Assembly (NCBI GenBank): GCA_016630955.3
Contig: CM049994.1
Location: 1,674,001-1,738,000, forward strand
Origin: Didymella arachidicola
Taxonomy: Eukaryota; Ascomycota; Dothideomycetes; Pleosporales; Didymellaceae
Reading direction: 5' to 3'
DNA: 64,000 nucleotides
In this document: positions 42,590 through 53,482 of the stretch, one piece after another
How the letters are laid out: every line of letters begins with the position of its first letter
Position numbering within the stretch: position 1 is the stretch's first letter
Program-made: the position numbers and the translations under genes
Notes under the pieces: model-generated
Told to the model about the DNA's origin: nothing
The model's input: only the letters and a program-made list of their open reading frames with translations
The model's database searches: none

Positions 42590-44922
42590 ATGGCATTTAA
42601 ATATCTAGACTCTCTCTCGCAGGAAAACGACGCCAACAATCCCCAAACTCTTCGCATACGACTGCTCAAAGTGCTTCCCGCGCGAAGGAAATCAAGTCCC
42701 GTCCACTGCCAGCTCGAAACCGTCCGACTCTTGGATGCTAGTGACTACGAAGCCCTTTCATATTGCTGGGGCGATCCACATCCCTCAACACCAATCCATC
42801 TCTCGTCAGTGTCTAAAGCTGCTCTCGCCCCCGACTCCGAATCGCAGCTCTTCCCCGTCGGTCCAAACCTTCACTCTGCCCTCCGCCACCTGCGATACAC
42901 CAAGAACCCACGGACTTTCTGGATCGACGCCATTTGTATCGACCAAAGCAATGAACGGGAAAAAGCAACGCAGATTAAATCCATGGGCGAGGTCTACGGC
43001 CGGGCAAGGCAAGTCGTGATTTGGCTCGGTGAGGAGGCGGATAAAAGCCACAAGGCGTTCAAGATGATTGCACGGTGGGCGAAGATAGACAGCGTAGAGG
43101 ACTTCATGGGTTTGACGGGATATAGTGGGCCGAAACATCCTGTTGCTGATGGTTCCTTTACAACAGCAAGTAAGTGGACTATCTCCTTGCGTTACAGCCC
43201 GGTATTTCATTTCCGGTCTTGTGGGCTGAGGGACTTGTGTAAGTCTGATTGCTAACCCACGCTCTTCAAGTACGTTACACAAATCCTAAACACATGGAAG
43301 CGATACAGAAGCTGCTTGGTCGCCCGTGGTGGCAGCGCGTTTGGGTTGTACAGGAATTTGTTCTCGCCCAAGAAGCAGTTCTGGTTTGTGGGGAAGACAA
43401 GTTGAACTGGGTCGACTTTTCGGAGGCCATGGGTAACATGACGATGGTTTTAGACGCTAACGTGCTGGACCACCGCATCGCCAGTACGATTGCATTGCAC
43501 AACCAAGTCGATGTCGTAGCCATGTCTAAACTACGGCAGAACTTCAAGTCAGGTCTCGAGGATATTCTTGAAATGACGGCAAATCGGTACCGGGCGACTA
43601 AAACGTGCGACTTAGTTTACGGACTTCTTGGGTTCGATTCAGGGAGAAACAAGATCGACATTGCGGTGCGGAATGATCTGACTGACTCGCAGGTTTTCAC
43701 TGATCTCTTCCGCTCCATTGCAGAGCAGAACCACTCCATCCGCCCTCTGTGTCGAGCTGGTATAGGACTGCGCGGTCGGACCACAAAGGACCTCCCGTCG
43801 TTTGTCCCAGATCTCGCCTACGTCAGCCAGGAGCAAAGGCATTGGTCTGCAGCTCTGATGGGGGCAGCACGAGCAGATGGAGGGAGAAAATGCGACGTGC
43901 GAATCTCCACAGGCCCAAAACCGATGATGACAGCCAGAGGAAACATTGTTGATCGTGTTAGCCGCTTGCGCTGGGTCGATCAAAGCCCCGCGACTGACCC
44001 ATCAGACACTCTCCTCACCTGGTTCTGTTGCTCCCGCTGGCACAGAAGGCATATGGACGATCCTACTGGTTGCAGCAAGACGCGGGCCTTTTTCAACACG
44101 CTGATCGGTTATCTTCCTCGCTCTGGTGGCCCCAACGGCATGCGCGGTGCATACAGAGACTTAGCGTGCGGTTTCATGCTCGTGATGGGTGATATAGCCT
44201 CCAATGCGAGTAATAAAGGATTCTTGAACTGGCTACCTCCAGAAGCCCACGATACATACTTACGGTTAGAGAGTGTGCTCGCGGCGTACAAGAAACGACT
44301 GAGCAGCGTAGTGAAGGGATTGGCATACCTGACGCTCGTCGCGAAGTGGATGGACGATGATGACCTTTGCAACGACAGCGCGCAACAGTGGGTCCTTATG
44401 CTCGAGGAAGAGGAGGCCGGTATTGAAAGCGTCATCATGTCCGCATTTTTAGGTCCGGAGGGCTCTTTCGCACAGTCTCAATGGTACAGCGAGGGGCAGC
44501 GAAATCGGGGAAGCATCAACGGCCTGATCCCCATCCCACCATTCACCATCTTCGATAATTCGAGAAGTTGGTCGGGTCCGAAGCGCGGTGCGCATCTTGG
44601 GCAGGACACTGAGGACGCGCGAAATTCCTACCGGTTTTGGGAGCATTGGCTGGACATTGCTGGAAGATTTGAATTCTTCATCACGGAAGAAGGTTACATG
44701 GGGATTGGACCGTCAGGCTTAGGTAGCGGGGATTTTCTATGCGTACTCGATGGGTGTCCGATGCCTATGGCGATAAGGATAGCCTGGGCAGACGGTCTTC
44801 ATGCGGAGCCAGGGCTGCGAGGTTCTGATCTCTATAAGGTGGTCGGTAGCTGCTACATCCACGGTGCGATGTTAGGAGAGCCGCTTGGAGACTGTAGCTC
44901 TAATATGTTAGTGTTTGTATAG
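42590..44922 (+). CDS. Heterokaryon-incompatibility (HET) domain protein
   Basis: Exons 42590-43169 and 43271-44922, with a 101-nt GTAAGT...CTAAC...CAAG intron, give 743 residues. The N-terminal HET domain (about residues 50-210) carries its hallmarks: YEALSYCWGDP, NLHSALRHLR, FWIDAICIDQSNEREKATQI and ARQVVIWLGEEAD. After the intron it continues WWQRVWVVQEFVLAQEAVLVCG. The long C-terminal part has no named domain but ends with a segment often seen in these proteins (GSGDFLCVLDGCPMPMAIR, SCYIHGAMLGE). HET proteins trigger cell death after fusion of incompatible hyphae. The partner and allele specificity are unknown. No TPR, ankyrin or NACHT module is fused. Confidence 0.92.
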
Positions 44923-47089
44923 AATTTTAATTCAAAAGTTACTCTAAATATAGTTATAGCAACCTGAAAATGCGTTTAGGAAACAAAACAATCATACTTG
45001 AATTTGAAGGGGTCCTTGTTCTAAGAAACATGTTTAAAACTCCTCTTACGTCACTAGTCACAGACTTAAGAGAACAAAATCACTCGCGCTATTGAAATCA
45101 TCGCGGGGGAAGTGTAACCTTTTACCTAAGAGTTGGCGCTGATCCTTCCGAACTAACTGCGACACAGTAGGTTAGCCTTAAGCTGGACGGTGACTGTAAA
45201 AACGTAGTCTCTGAATAAAGGCGCCTTATTTCAGAGTTTGTACGATTTGACTACCAATGAATCAGCTGCTCGTCCAAGCTCTGGAGATCACTCCAGTCCG
45301 AAAACTTAACGGAAATAAAGGCTGTTGGACGCGACCTGGGGTGGATTCTCGTGCTCTCCCAGGACTCTGTGATCTGAGTAGTAGTCGCAAAGTTGTAGAA
45401 CTTTCGAGCATTATAACGCTCCTGGAATTGGAGAGAAAGTTTTTGAAAGCTGTAGAGCCCTACAGGAAAGGCTTTTTAACTAGAGTTGAACGGATATCAC
45501 GTCTGCAGAAATGTCGATTCGATTAGCACCGTTGACCATAGCTCGATCGTCTAAGATCTCGCTTCAAGACTCCACTACTCGGCCAAAGAGGATAAATATT
45601 GTGCTACTATGCAAGTCCCAGTGAGCTCAGTCCACGCAAGTACGTCATGCTGAGACAGGGCTATCGGAGACCGTTCCCATCTATCCTCCCCCAGCTGGTG
45701 CAAAGTAGGACTGCGCGAAGCGATATCGCACCAGAATTAGTCATCCATAAATTCCTTCCAGCCATTATCGGTCTTCGGTTGAGAATACGAAGAGGTTGGG
45801 CCTCAGCCTCTGCTTTAAAGGCGCATAAACATACTCGATTCTACTGTTTGAGTCTCCGCTATTGCTGCCTTCGCCTACGTTTACGAAGCTACTTTACGTA
45901 GATACTTGGTACAACGGGGTACTCGTCATATAGTCTTTCAAAATCAAATGCGGTACCGGCTACGAGAATTGAAGAACGCTTCGAAGGCGTTCTCGGCGCC
46001 AAGGGTAGATTCCTCGGCCTCAAGAACCATTAGTCTGCCCTCTCATCTTTGCTCTATATGAGGGAGGGTGCGTCACTCGAGATCGGTGGGCCTGCCCTCA
46101 GGATGCTTCAGTTACTTCAATGTCATGCTCATATCGTCGCAGTCGGCCTCGCCCAGATGAATGCCGAACTAGGGTACAGCCTCCTCGTGATAGAAAGCCT
46201 ATAAGTAAGAGCTGCAGAGGAGAGCTGAGACAATACAATCCCGCTAACTATATGAGTTATTTTGGCGGAGTGTGCGAAACACGAGCTTTAGGACATTATT
46301 GCACAGTGTAAGACGGCACCAAACTTCAGGCAACCATCAACAATCCGGAAATCACACAGGAAGCCTGAGGCTTGGGCCTGAACTTGCGTGAGAATATATA
46401 ACAGCAGTCTGCACAGGTTTGCAACCATGCACTACCAACGGCCGCAATCATAAACAGAAATTCTGTTGAGAATACTAGCAAGACAGACAAGAACGACAGT
46501 ATCGCACGCTCCTCTAATGCACCACACTTGACCAAGCACCTAAAGTACTCTCACTTCTAGCTTTCTAGTTGACATCTACAATGTTAATTGCAGACGTACG
46601 AACTAGCATAGCAGGGCGTTAGCGGCAGTAGACGCGGCTATGCTTGCCTACCCCTCAACGTCAAGCCCGCAGATAGGAATAGAGATGTGATTATAGCACC
46701 AACGATGGCGCGAGTAGAGGACCGGTGTTAATGACCCTAACCCTCGTAGCTAGATACAGGTGCGCGCGCAAACACTCGCTGAACATAGCGCATTAGGCTT
46801 GAGAGATGGACGAGCATCGCCACTATAAGCTTACAGCGACGTGATCTTATCTACAAGAGAATAATGCATATCACGAGGGCCGTCGTAGCTTCTCCTAGGG
46901 CACGCAAACTAGAGGTTACCAAACCTGCGGTCATTGGGGACCATTGCGCTGTTACGATAAGCCTCGACGCAGACGGGTAACTACTGGCTAGCGAAGAAGT
47001 AAATGCATGCGCACCGTCTACTATACGGGATAAATGGTGTAGTCTTCAAAGATAACGATCGAGCGTAGGGAGCGAAACTCTCCTTCGCA
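44923..47089. other. 2.2-kb stretch without a recognised gene
   Basis: The short frames lack domains. The rightmost part may be the decayed 3' portion of the copia element that is recognisable at 47090-47279 and 49135-51200, but I could not follow reverse transcriptase motifs through it. Confidence 0.4.
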
Positions 47090-47279
47090 AACATGAATGA
47101 AGGAATACTCAGACAGAACGTTTTATTGATTTCTACAGTGCTATTGTTGATGCTTAAGGAGAATGTACGGCTTGTTGGACCTCTGACAGCTCTTAGCGTC
47201 ATCGTCAAGGCAAATATACAACTTGTTCAAGTGATGAGGATCCCTTTGTTCCGAAGATGTCGAATAAGATTCTCACATA

Positions 47280-49134
47280 ACGTGTTTTACAAGCGAGTCG
47301 TCAATACAAGCGAGTCGTCAGCCCCACCAACTTTGATCAACCACCTTGAGTCTTTTCATCATGCCTCAACGCTATGCCCCTCAAGTACTATCAAATGAAG
47401 CTGATGTTCAGCTTGCTATTAATTCTATTGTTTCAAAGCAGATTCAGTCTGAAAGCCGCGCTGCTCTAGCCTTTAACGTCCCTCGTATGACAATGCGCGA
47501 CCGACGCGCTGGGAAGCCTGCCCGACGCGATTGCCAGCCCAACTCAAAGAAGCTTACCCAGCTAGAAGAGGAGGTGATTGTTAAATACATACTTGATCTA
47601 GATCTACGTGGCTTTGCGCCTAAGTACGCAGCTGTACGTGATATGGCTAATAGACTGCTGGCTGCACGCAGTGCTAGTCAGGTTGGCGTCCACTGGCCGC
47701 GCAACTTTGTTAAGCGTACAGAGAGTCTTACAACGCGTTTCAACCGAGCGTATGACAGGCAGAGAGCTCTATGCGAGGATCCTGTCCTTATCCAAGGCTG
47801 GTTTCAGCTTGTAGAGCAGACAAAGGCCAAGTACGGCATCTGCGACGAAGACGTCTACAACTTTGACGAGGCTGGCTTTATGATGGGCAAGATCACAACG
47901 CAGCTTGTTGTGACAGGATCAGAGAGGAGAGGCAGGCCAAAGACTGTTCAGCCTGGCGACCGTGAGTGGGTGACAGTAATAGCAGCTATCAACGCTGCTG
48001 GCTGGTCAGTCCCACCGTTCCTAATCTTTGCTGGCAAGTACCACCTCTCTGCCTGGTATGAGGAGACAGAGATCCCACGCAACTGGGCAATTGCAGTTAG
48101 CGACAATGGCTGGACAAATAACGAGCTTGGGGTAGAGTGGCTGAAGCACTTTAACGCTCACACTCAGGCTCGTGTAGTAGGAGCGCGGCGCCTACTTATC
48201 CTTGACGGCCACGAGAGCCACCACTCTCTTGGATTCCAGGAGCTCTGCAAGGAGCACAACATCTACACGCTCTGTATGCCACCTCACTCCTCTCACCTAC
48301 TCCAGCCTCTTGACGTTGGCTGCTTCTCCCCGTTGAAGCGCGCTTACAGTCGTGAGGTAGAGAGCCTGATGCGCAACCACATCAACCACATCACCAAGCT
48401 TGAGTGTCTGCCTGCGTTTAAGGCAGCCTTTAATCGATCGTTTACGCCAGTCAATATCTGCTCAGCCTTCCGGGGAGCAGGTCTAGTACCTTATCAGCCA
48501 GAGACTGTCCTCTCAAAGCTAGACGTACAGCTACGTACACCTACTCCACCAGCGGCTCTCACAGAGGCTCTCTGGGAGGCTCGTACTCCAAGCACCGCCC
48601 GCGAGCTTGAGGCTCAATCAAGCCTAATTCGTGAGCGCATACGCCAGCACAAGAGCTCGTCACCAGCTTCTATAATTGAGAAGATAGACCAGCTTAAGAA
48701 AGGAACTGAGATGATGATCCTCTCAGCTGAGCTGATGAAGGAAAGGATTGCTAGCCTTGAGAGGGCTAACAAAGCAGCGTCAAAGCGTAGGGAGCGCAAG
48801 AAGAAGCGTATACAGAAGCAAGGAGTGTTAACAAAGGGGACTGGAGAGGATATACTTTCTCAACGTGAGGCAGATCAGCAGCTTGCTCGTGAGGAGCGTC
48901 ATGGAGGAGAGCGATCAGGCCTTAGCCGCCAGGCTCTGGCGCGCTGTAAGACGTGTAGGGAGACTGGGCACAACTCACGTACATGCAAGAAAGAGACTGT
49001 AGCTACTGCTTAATCTACTCTATTAATTTCTAGATACTTTACTATTGCGTTGTTAAGATATACGCGTTAAGAGGTGCACAGAGTTGGTGGGGCTGACGAC
49101 TCGCTTGTATTGACGACTCGCTTGTAAAACACGT
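47280..49134 (+). mobile_element. Fot1/pogo-like transposon, apparently intact
   Basis: The ends begin ACGTGTTTTACAAGCG and are inverted repeats with TA at 47278-47279 and 49135-49136. Each has two TACAAGCGAGTCGTCA motifs 17 bp apart. The length is 1855 bp. It sits inside the copia remnant. It is related to the nested element at 7984-9821. Confidence 0.93.
47361..49013 (+). CDS. Fot1/pogo-like DDE transposase, full length
   Basis: The 550-residue frame starts at ATG 47361 (MPQRYAPQVLSNEADVQLAI). An upstream in-frame TTG lies in leader sequence. The N-terminal HTH/CENP-B-like part includes RRAGKPARRDCQPNSKKL and NFVKRTESLTTRFNRAYDRQRA. The catalytic core is NFDEAGFMMG, LLILDGHESHHS and HLLQPLDVGCFSPLKRAYSRE, an Asp-Asp-Asp triad. 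A Lys/Arg tract (KRRERKKKRIQ) precedes a terminal knuckle CKTCRETGHNSRTC. No stop or frameshift is seen and the TIRs are complete, so the copy may still be mobile. It escaped the RIP that altered its relative at 8048-9700. Confidence 0.93.
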   Translation: MPQRYAPQVLSNEADVQLAINSIVSKQIQSESRAALAFNVPRMTMRDRRAGKPARRDCQPNSKKLTQLEEEVIVKYILDLDLRGFAPKYAAVRDMANRLLAARSASQVGVHWPRNFVKRTESLTTRFNRAYDRQRALCEDPVLIQGWFQLVEQTKAKYGICDEDVYNFDEAGFMMGKITTQLVVTGSERRGRPKTVQPGDREWVTVIAAINAAGWSVPPFLIFAGKYHLSAWYEETEIPRNWAIAVSDNGWTNNELGVEWLKHFNAHTQARVVGARRLLILDGHESHHSLGFQELCKEHNIYTLCMPPHSSHLLQPLDVGCFSPLKRAYSREVESLMRNHINHITKLECLPAFKAAFNRSFTPVNICSAFRGAGLVPYQPETVLSKLDVQLRTPTPPAALTEALWEARTPSTARELEAQSSLIRERIRQHKSSSPASIIEKIDQLKKGTEMMILSAELMKERIASLERANKAASKRRERKKKRIQKQGVLTKGTGEDILSQREADQQLAREERHGGERSGLSRQALARCKTCRETGHNSRTCKKETVATA

Positions 49135-49136
49135 TA

Positions 49137-49900
49137 AATGCTTCTTCTATGTTAATAAGGTCCATGTAAACCTTCTTAAAGGGGTAGGTTCCTTGCTATG
49201 TTGGAATCCTTAATATTTGTTGGTGAGCTTGCGCGAGCTCGCATGTCTCGCAGAGCTCTGCTTTCCGCTTAAAGTTGTGCATACTTATCGCCACACCTTT
49301 TGTTGTTTTAGGCATCTGCAGGAGAGCTTCTTTACGAATGTGTCCTAGTCTTGCATGCCAGACGTCTATTAATGCTAAGGCGTTTTTAGGAGTTTAGGAA
49401 GTCTTCTTTGTAGAGGAAGCGTTTGCTGCTTTGTAAGGTTCGTTTGAGTTCAGAGGAGCTCTAGTAGTACTTGGCTCGATAACTCGGAAAGCGCCTTGCT
49501 TTGTTACTTAGAAGGCTCTTAAGCTATCTGAGAACTCCATCTAGCACGTTCTTGTATTAAAGAACATGCCTTACCTCTCGAGCGCGTGCGTGCTTAGGAG
49601 GTTCCAATGAAATCCAGGTACGTATACTACGTTCTCTAGTTGAATAAGGCCGTGGCCTGCTAGTGTTGTAACATCGACGCTCACGTTTCCAACACCTTCG
49701 ATGCGCGTGTTAGTATCCCCAAAACAGATAATTTTATCTTGTATTGACTTGTATTGGGTGAAGCGCGACTTGTTATTGCAGACGCGTGTATCTGCGCAGT
49801 TGTCGAGATAAAAGTAGCTATCTTGCTCATAACTTCGTGTAGTGCTCAGTGCGCACCTGGAAGTGGCGAATGAAGCTCTAGGCCTAGCTTGTCGTGTGCT
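49137..49900 (-). pseudogene. Copia pol fragment (protease, GAG-pre-integrase, integrase start)
   Basis: The minus-strand reading gives FYLDNCADTRVCNNKSRFTQ near 49815-49755. This is a copia protease site in which the usual DSGA reads DNCA. Then come VVYVPGFHWNL near 49640-49605 and, further on, DVWHARLGHIRKEALLQMPK with CETCELAQAHQ near 49370-49215, the copia pre-integrase zinc region. KKVYMDLINIEEAF ends at the transposon insertion. Several frame breaks and stops prevent function. Confidence 0.75.
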
Positions 49901-50079
49901 TGTGACAGTGACAGAGCTGGCTTGGCTTGCCGCTTTCTCGGATTGTTCGTCTGCATTCCTGCTTGGCCAGAAGCCAGGCAGTGCGATCTTGCTACAAGAG
50001 AAACTTCTTTCAATCTTCTCGCGCTAGCGATGACTCCCTGTAATGGCTGTGATTACTTTAGATTGTATGTGAACTTGTG

Positions 50080-51200
50080 GCCTCCATTAAGCTGGAGCTT
50101 TTGCGGGGTTAAGGTACCAACAGTCGGCGTACTTGTGTGCTTGTCTGCAGACACAGTCTCGAAGGCAGCTCGGCTGGGTAGCAGAGACCGAACTCGATCC
50201 AATCGCCTCTCGCTTCCGCCGTGGCTGCCCATCCTCCTCGTCTAACGTCTTCGGATCACGACCGTGCTTTCTGCCCTGAAGCGTAGCATGAGCTGCGCGA
50301 CCTCTGGCAATTTTCTCGCTCAGAGGTGCCATGCTGCGGTACTGCTTAATGTAGAAGCTTATTGTAATCCTGTTGTTAGAGAGTGTTAGCTTCAGCCTAC
50401 GAAAGGATCTAAGGGTCCTGTCAATTGTGTTCTGTGCTCTCTGCACCGCTGGAGCATTAACTTCGTTAACCGCGTTGTTGGAGTCAGCATCACTCAAATC
50501 GCCTACTGCAATAGGACCGTCACTCGCATGTTCTAGACTGATCGTGTTTAGCGCAGAAATGAGCGCATTAGAGATTTGCCTTAACGCCGTTTTAGTTTAA
50601 TTAATAACCAACGCTTAGCTCTTAGTTTATGCGTCTTTTAACTTTATGTAGTTATAGAATAGTAGGTTAATGTCTTAACATGCTTTAATAAAGGCTTTGC
50701 ATATCTGCGGCTTGCTAAGGTTCTTAATCGTGTACCGTTTAGTACTGTTTACGAGAGCAGGCCATCGGCCAAGCCACTTGTCCAGGCTTGTGTTGCCAGG
50801 TCCTTTTCTAAGCCTTTCAAACTTAGTTCAGATGTCTTGCCTTTGGTCTTTCGCATTTAGTTAAATACTGTCTAAGAGGGCGACAAGCTTGCTTCGCACG
50901 TCGTGCTTGCTAAGGTAGTGTTGCTTAAACTCTTAACAGACGGTGTAATCGATGCGATCAGATACCTTGTCGTACTTCTTCTTCTTAGAGTCGAAGATGC
51001 TCTGTAAGCTTTAGAACTTCTAGATTGTATCTTTGCTTGCTAAATCTGATGGTTTCGTTGACGTGAAGACGAGGTTCTTGATGCCCAGTGGATCACAGTA
51101 CTTCCACACTTCGTTTCGCTTAGCGAGGTCTTCGATAGAGTTGTACCAGTCGATCTAGTCGCTATAAACGTTAAGCAGTAGAAGGTTGTAATCTCTTAAC
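50080..51200 (-). pseudogene. Copia gag, degraded
   Basis: A Gag-like reading starts around 51190 with WYNSIEDLAKRNEVWKYCDP and KNLVFTSTKPSDLASKD, contains stops, and continues through LDKWLGRWPALVNSTK. The last 136 codons are open from ATG 50497 (MSDADSNNAVNEVNAPAVQR) and end with a Cys/His cluster CRQAHKYADCWYLNP typical of fungal copia Gag. RIP-type TAG/TAA stops occur in the first half. Confidence 0.7.
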
Positions 51201-51489
51201 AATAACATCGTGAATGTCTAATAATAATACTTAGTGTTCTTTAAAGCAGTTGTAGTTGTAGTTGTTTAACTATTAATCTCTAGGCAAGTGCAGGGTTGCA
51301 GATGCTGCAGATTAACCCCTTATTTCTTGTTAGAACCACCACAACTGTTAAGACCAGCAACGTGCTTGCAATAAGCAATTAATAGCAATAAAAGTATCTG
51401 CATAGACTAATAGTGCTGCAGAAGGAAGGTTGACCAGGCTTATAACTGTCGCACAGTTAGGTGCAGGAGTTGCAGGTATAGGATCTTAA

Positions 51490-51967
51490 GAAGAGTGTGT
51501 ATGTTGTTGTAACGTAGATGTACACCGAGCGGCGCAGTACATAGCGTGCCCTGATCTGCGTAGAAATCGCCCAGGTTATTAACTGTGTCAAGCGTCGACG
51601 TGTGATCAGGCCCAAGAGCCTTCTCCCTTCCTTGCAGCGCCCGCTTGTTCATCTCTTCTGCCTTGTCTAGTTTACCTTGGTCTTTGTAGAGACTGCCTAG
51701 ATTGTGGGCCGTATCAAGCGTTGACTTGTGGTCTGTTCCAAGTCCGCTTTCAAAACCTTGCAGCGCCCGCCTTAGCGTTTCTCCCGCCTTTTCGAGCTCG
51801 CCCTGGTGTCAATAGAGAAGGCCCAGGCTATTGATGATGTGAAGTGTTGATATGTCATCGCGTCCAGTTGCGAGTTCTCTTCCTTTCAGCGCCCACTGGT
51901 ACATGTGGTGAGCTGCAGCTAGCTTGCCCTGATCTGCAAAAAGCATACCCAATTTGTGGGCAGCGCG
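51490..51967 (-). pseudogene. TPR-repeat gene fragment (kinesin-light-chain/NLR-type TPR)
   Basis: On the minus strand, four 42-residue repeats are legible from about 51965 down: AAHKLGMLFADQGKLAAAHH, LHIINSLGLLY, LDTAHNLGSLYKDQGKLDKAEE and LDTVNNLGDFYADQG. They are separated by MNKRALQGREKALGPDHTST-type links. This TPR type is common at the C-terminus of fungal NACHT/NB-ARC proteins, but no ATPase part is present. The right end is broken by a Tc1-like transposase. The left end has a transposon terminus relic. One stop (TAG/TAA) interrupts the second repeat. Confidence 0.75.
51512..51537. repeat. Solo terminal-repeat relic of a Fot1-like transposon
   Basis: After a TA at 51510-51511 the sequence ACGTAGATGTACACCGAGCG, plus a few more bases, matches the ends of the transposon at 7008-10712 (ACGTAGATGTACAGCGAGCG). 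Only about 26 bp remain, and no transposase of that family lies beside it. Confidence 0.6.
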
Positions 51968-51999
51968 CGATGCAGTCGAATCATCGGGCTGTGCCAGAC

Positions 52000-52977
52000 A
52001 TGGTTCCGAACCTGGCTGCCTCGCAGCACGATCTGATTCGCGACATAATCCTCGCCCGGTCGCTTACCACTGCTCAGATGGCTGCAGTCGCTGGCTGCAG
52101 CGAGCGTTCAATCAAAGCAATACTGTCCAACCTCCGCCAATTCAACTCGCCCAAAGCTCCTGCAAACGGTGGCGGAATGCGCCGAACGATCACGTCGCCT
52201 ATGCTAGAAGCTCTTTGTGACCATCTGCTTGAGAATCCTGGACTGTACCTGGAGGAGATGGCTGTGTACTTATGGGACGAGTTCGAGGTTCAAGTGTCGA
52301 CATTCAGCATCAGCAGAACGCTCAAAGACATAGGTTGGCCGAAGACAGCTGCACGACAGATTGCCAAAGAGCAGAACGCGGAGCTGCGAGACTTCTACCT
52401 ATACAACCTGACGCAGTTCCAGTCATATCACCTGGTCTCCATTGATGAGTCTGGCTGCGACAAGCGTATCGGCTTCAGACGGACAGGCTGGTCGCCCCAC
52501 GGCGTAGCACCAATGCAAATTGCCAAGTTCCACCGCGACCAGCGATACTAGATCCTGCCGGCGTACACTCAGGACGGGATTCTGCTCTCGCAAGTGTTTC
52601 AGGGCTCGACTGACAGCGATGTATTCGAGGACTATATAGAGCAGCTGCTCCCCCACTGCGGTAGGCGGCCAGAACCAAAATCGGTGCTCGTGATGGACAA
52701 TGCGTCTTTCCACCACACGGAGCGGCTCGAACAGATATGCTGCGATGCCGGCGTCAAGCTGATGTACCTGCCGCCTTACTCATCTGATCTGAACCTGATC
52801 AGGGAGTTCTTTGCGGAGCTGAAAGCGTTCATTAAGAATAAGTGGCGTGCTTTCGAAGACGCGCCGGAGCAAGGCTTTGACACATTCCTAGAGTGGTGCG
52901 TGGACATGGTTGGTGGGAAGGAGAACAGCGCTAGAGGCCACTTTAGGCACGCAGGGATTACAGTAGAGGAGTTCTAA
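52000..52977 (+). pseudogene. Tc1/mariner-superfamily transposase (DDE_3) with one stop
   Basis: A frame of 326 codons runs from ATG 52000 (MVPNLAASQHDLIRDIILAR) to 52977, broken only by TAG at 52549-52551. An N-terminal HTH (LTTAQMAAVAGCSERSIKAI) is followed by a second DNA-binding part (GGGMRRTITSPMLEALCDHLLENPGLYLEEMAVYL). The catalytic residues lie in SIDESGCDKR, VLVMDNASFHHTE and YSSDLNLIREFFAELK. The TAG can be explained by one C-to-T change from CAG or one G-to-A from TGG. It interrupts a TPR gene relic. Terminal repeats were not found. Confidence 0.85.
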
Positions 52978-53482
52978 ACTTGCGTATCTATATACACTTA
53001 GATATTCTAAAGCAGATGCTGTGTAGAATAGTAACGCAAAAAGCTAAGGAATGCCGAAATCTCTTTACTCTATAGTAATTATCCTATTAGTTCTAATTTG
53101 CTGCTAGACCTAATATAGGATATTGCGCATAAAGCGCTGAGCTACACCTAACTTTATACCTTTTCATATAAACCAACTTTGTGTGTATAAGTATATAGGG
53201 TATGATGCACTTTAAGAGACACGCCTTAGACATTCATAGAGTGCGTTACTGATACGCCCGCGTTTGCCTCCGCCGGTGCAACGAAGACGATTATTACCAT
53301 CCAGACACGACAAGCAGCTGTCAGCAAGGTGACGGGCTGGTGACATGACATACTACAATCTAGAGACTTCGCCTCGAATTTTATAAAATTGATTACTGCT
53401 ATCTCTAGACCTCTTCACACACTACCACTGCCACCTCAAATCAAGACCAGGATGTGACGTATACTTGAAGAATTTCCCAGAC
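52978..53482. other. AT-rich intergenic stretch
   Basis: 3' flank of the Tc1-like transposase, AT-rich up to about 53220. No gene is recognised. Confidence 0.45.

Larger units (their letters stand above)
47090..51200 (-). mobile_element. Ty1/copia retrotransposon remnant, interrupted by a Fot1-like transposon
   Basis: On the minus strand, gag lies at about 51200-50080, protease at about 49850-49640, and the GAG-pre-integrase and start of integrase at about 49370-49137. The element is cut by the insertion 47280-49134. Removing it with one TA copy lets VYMDLINIEEAF run in frame into the segment LNKLYICLDDDAKS at about 47230-47170. Stops are frequent, many of them TAG/TAA at Gln or Trp positions. 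Ends and LTRs are not resolved. Confidence 0.75.

Noticed and set aside
44923..47089. Further copia reverse transcriptase
   Set aside because: I searched for YVDD-like and other RT motifs on the minus strand and found none I could defend.
51844..51999. A longer start for the Tc1-like transposase
   Set aside because: The upstream codons are antisense to TPR repeats, so the transposase is taken to start at ATG 52000.
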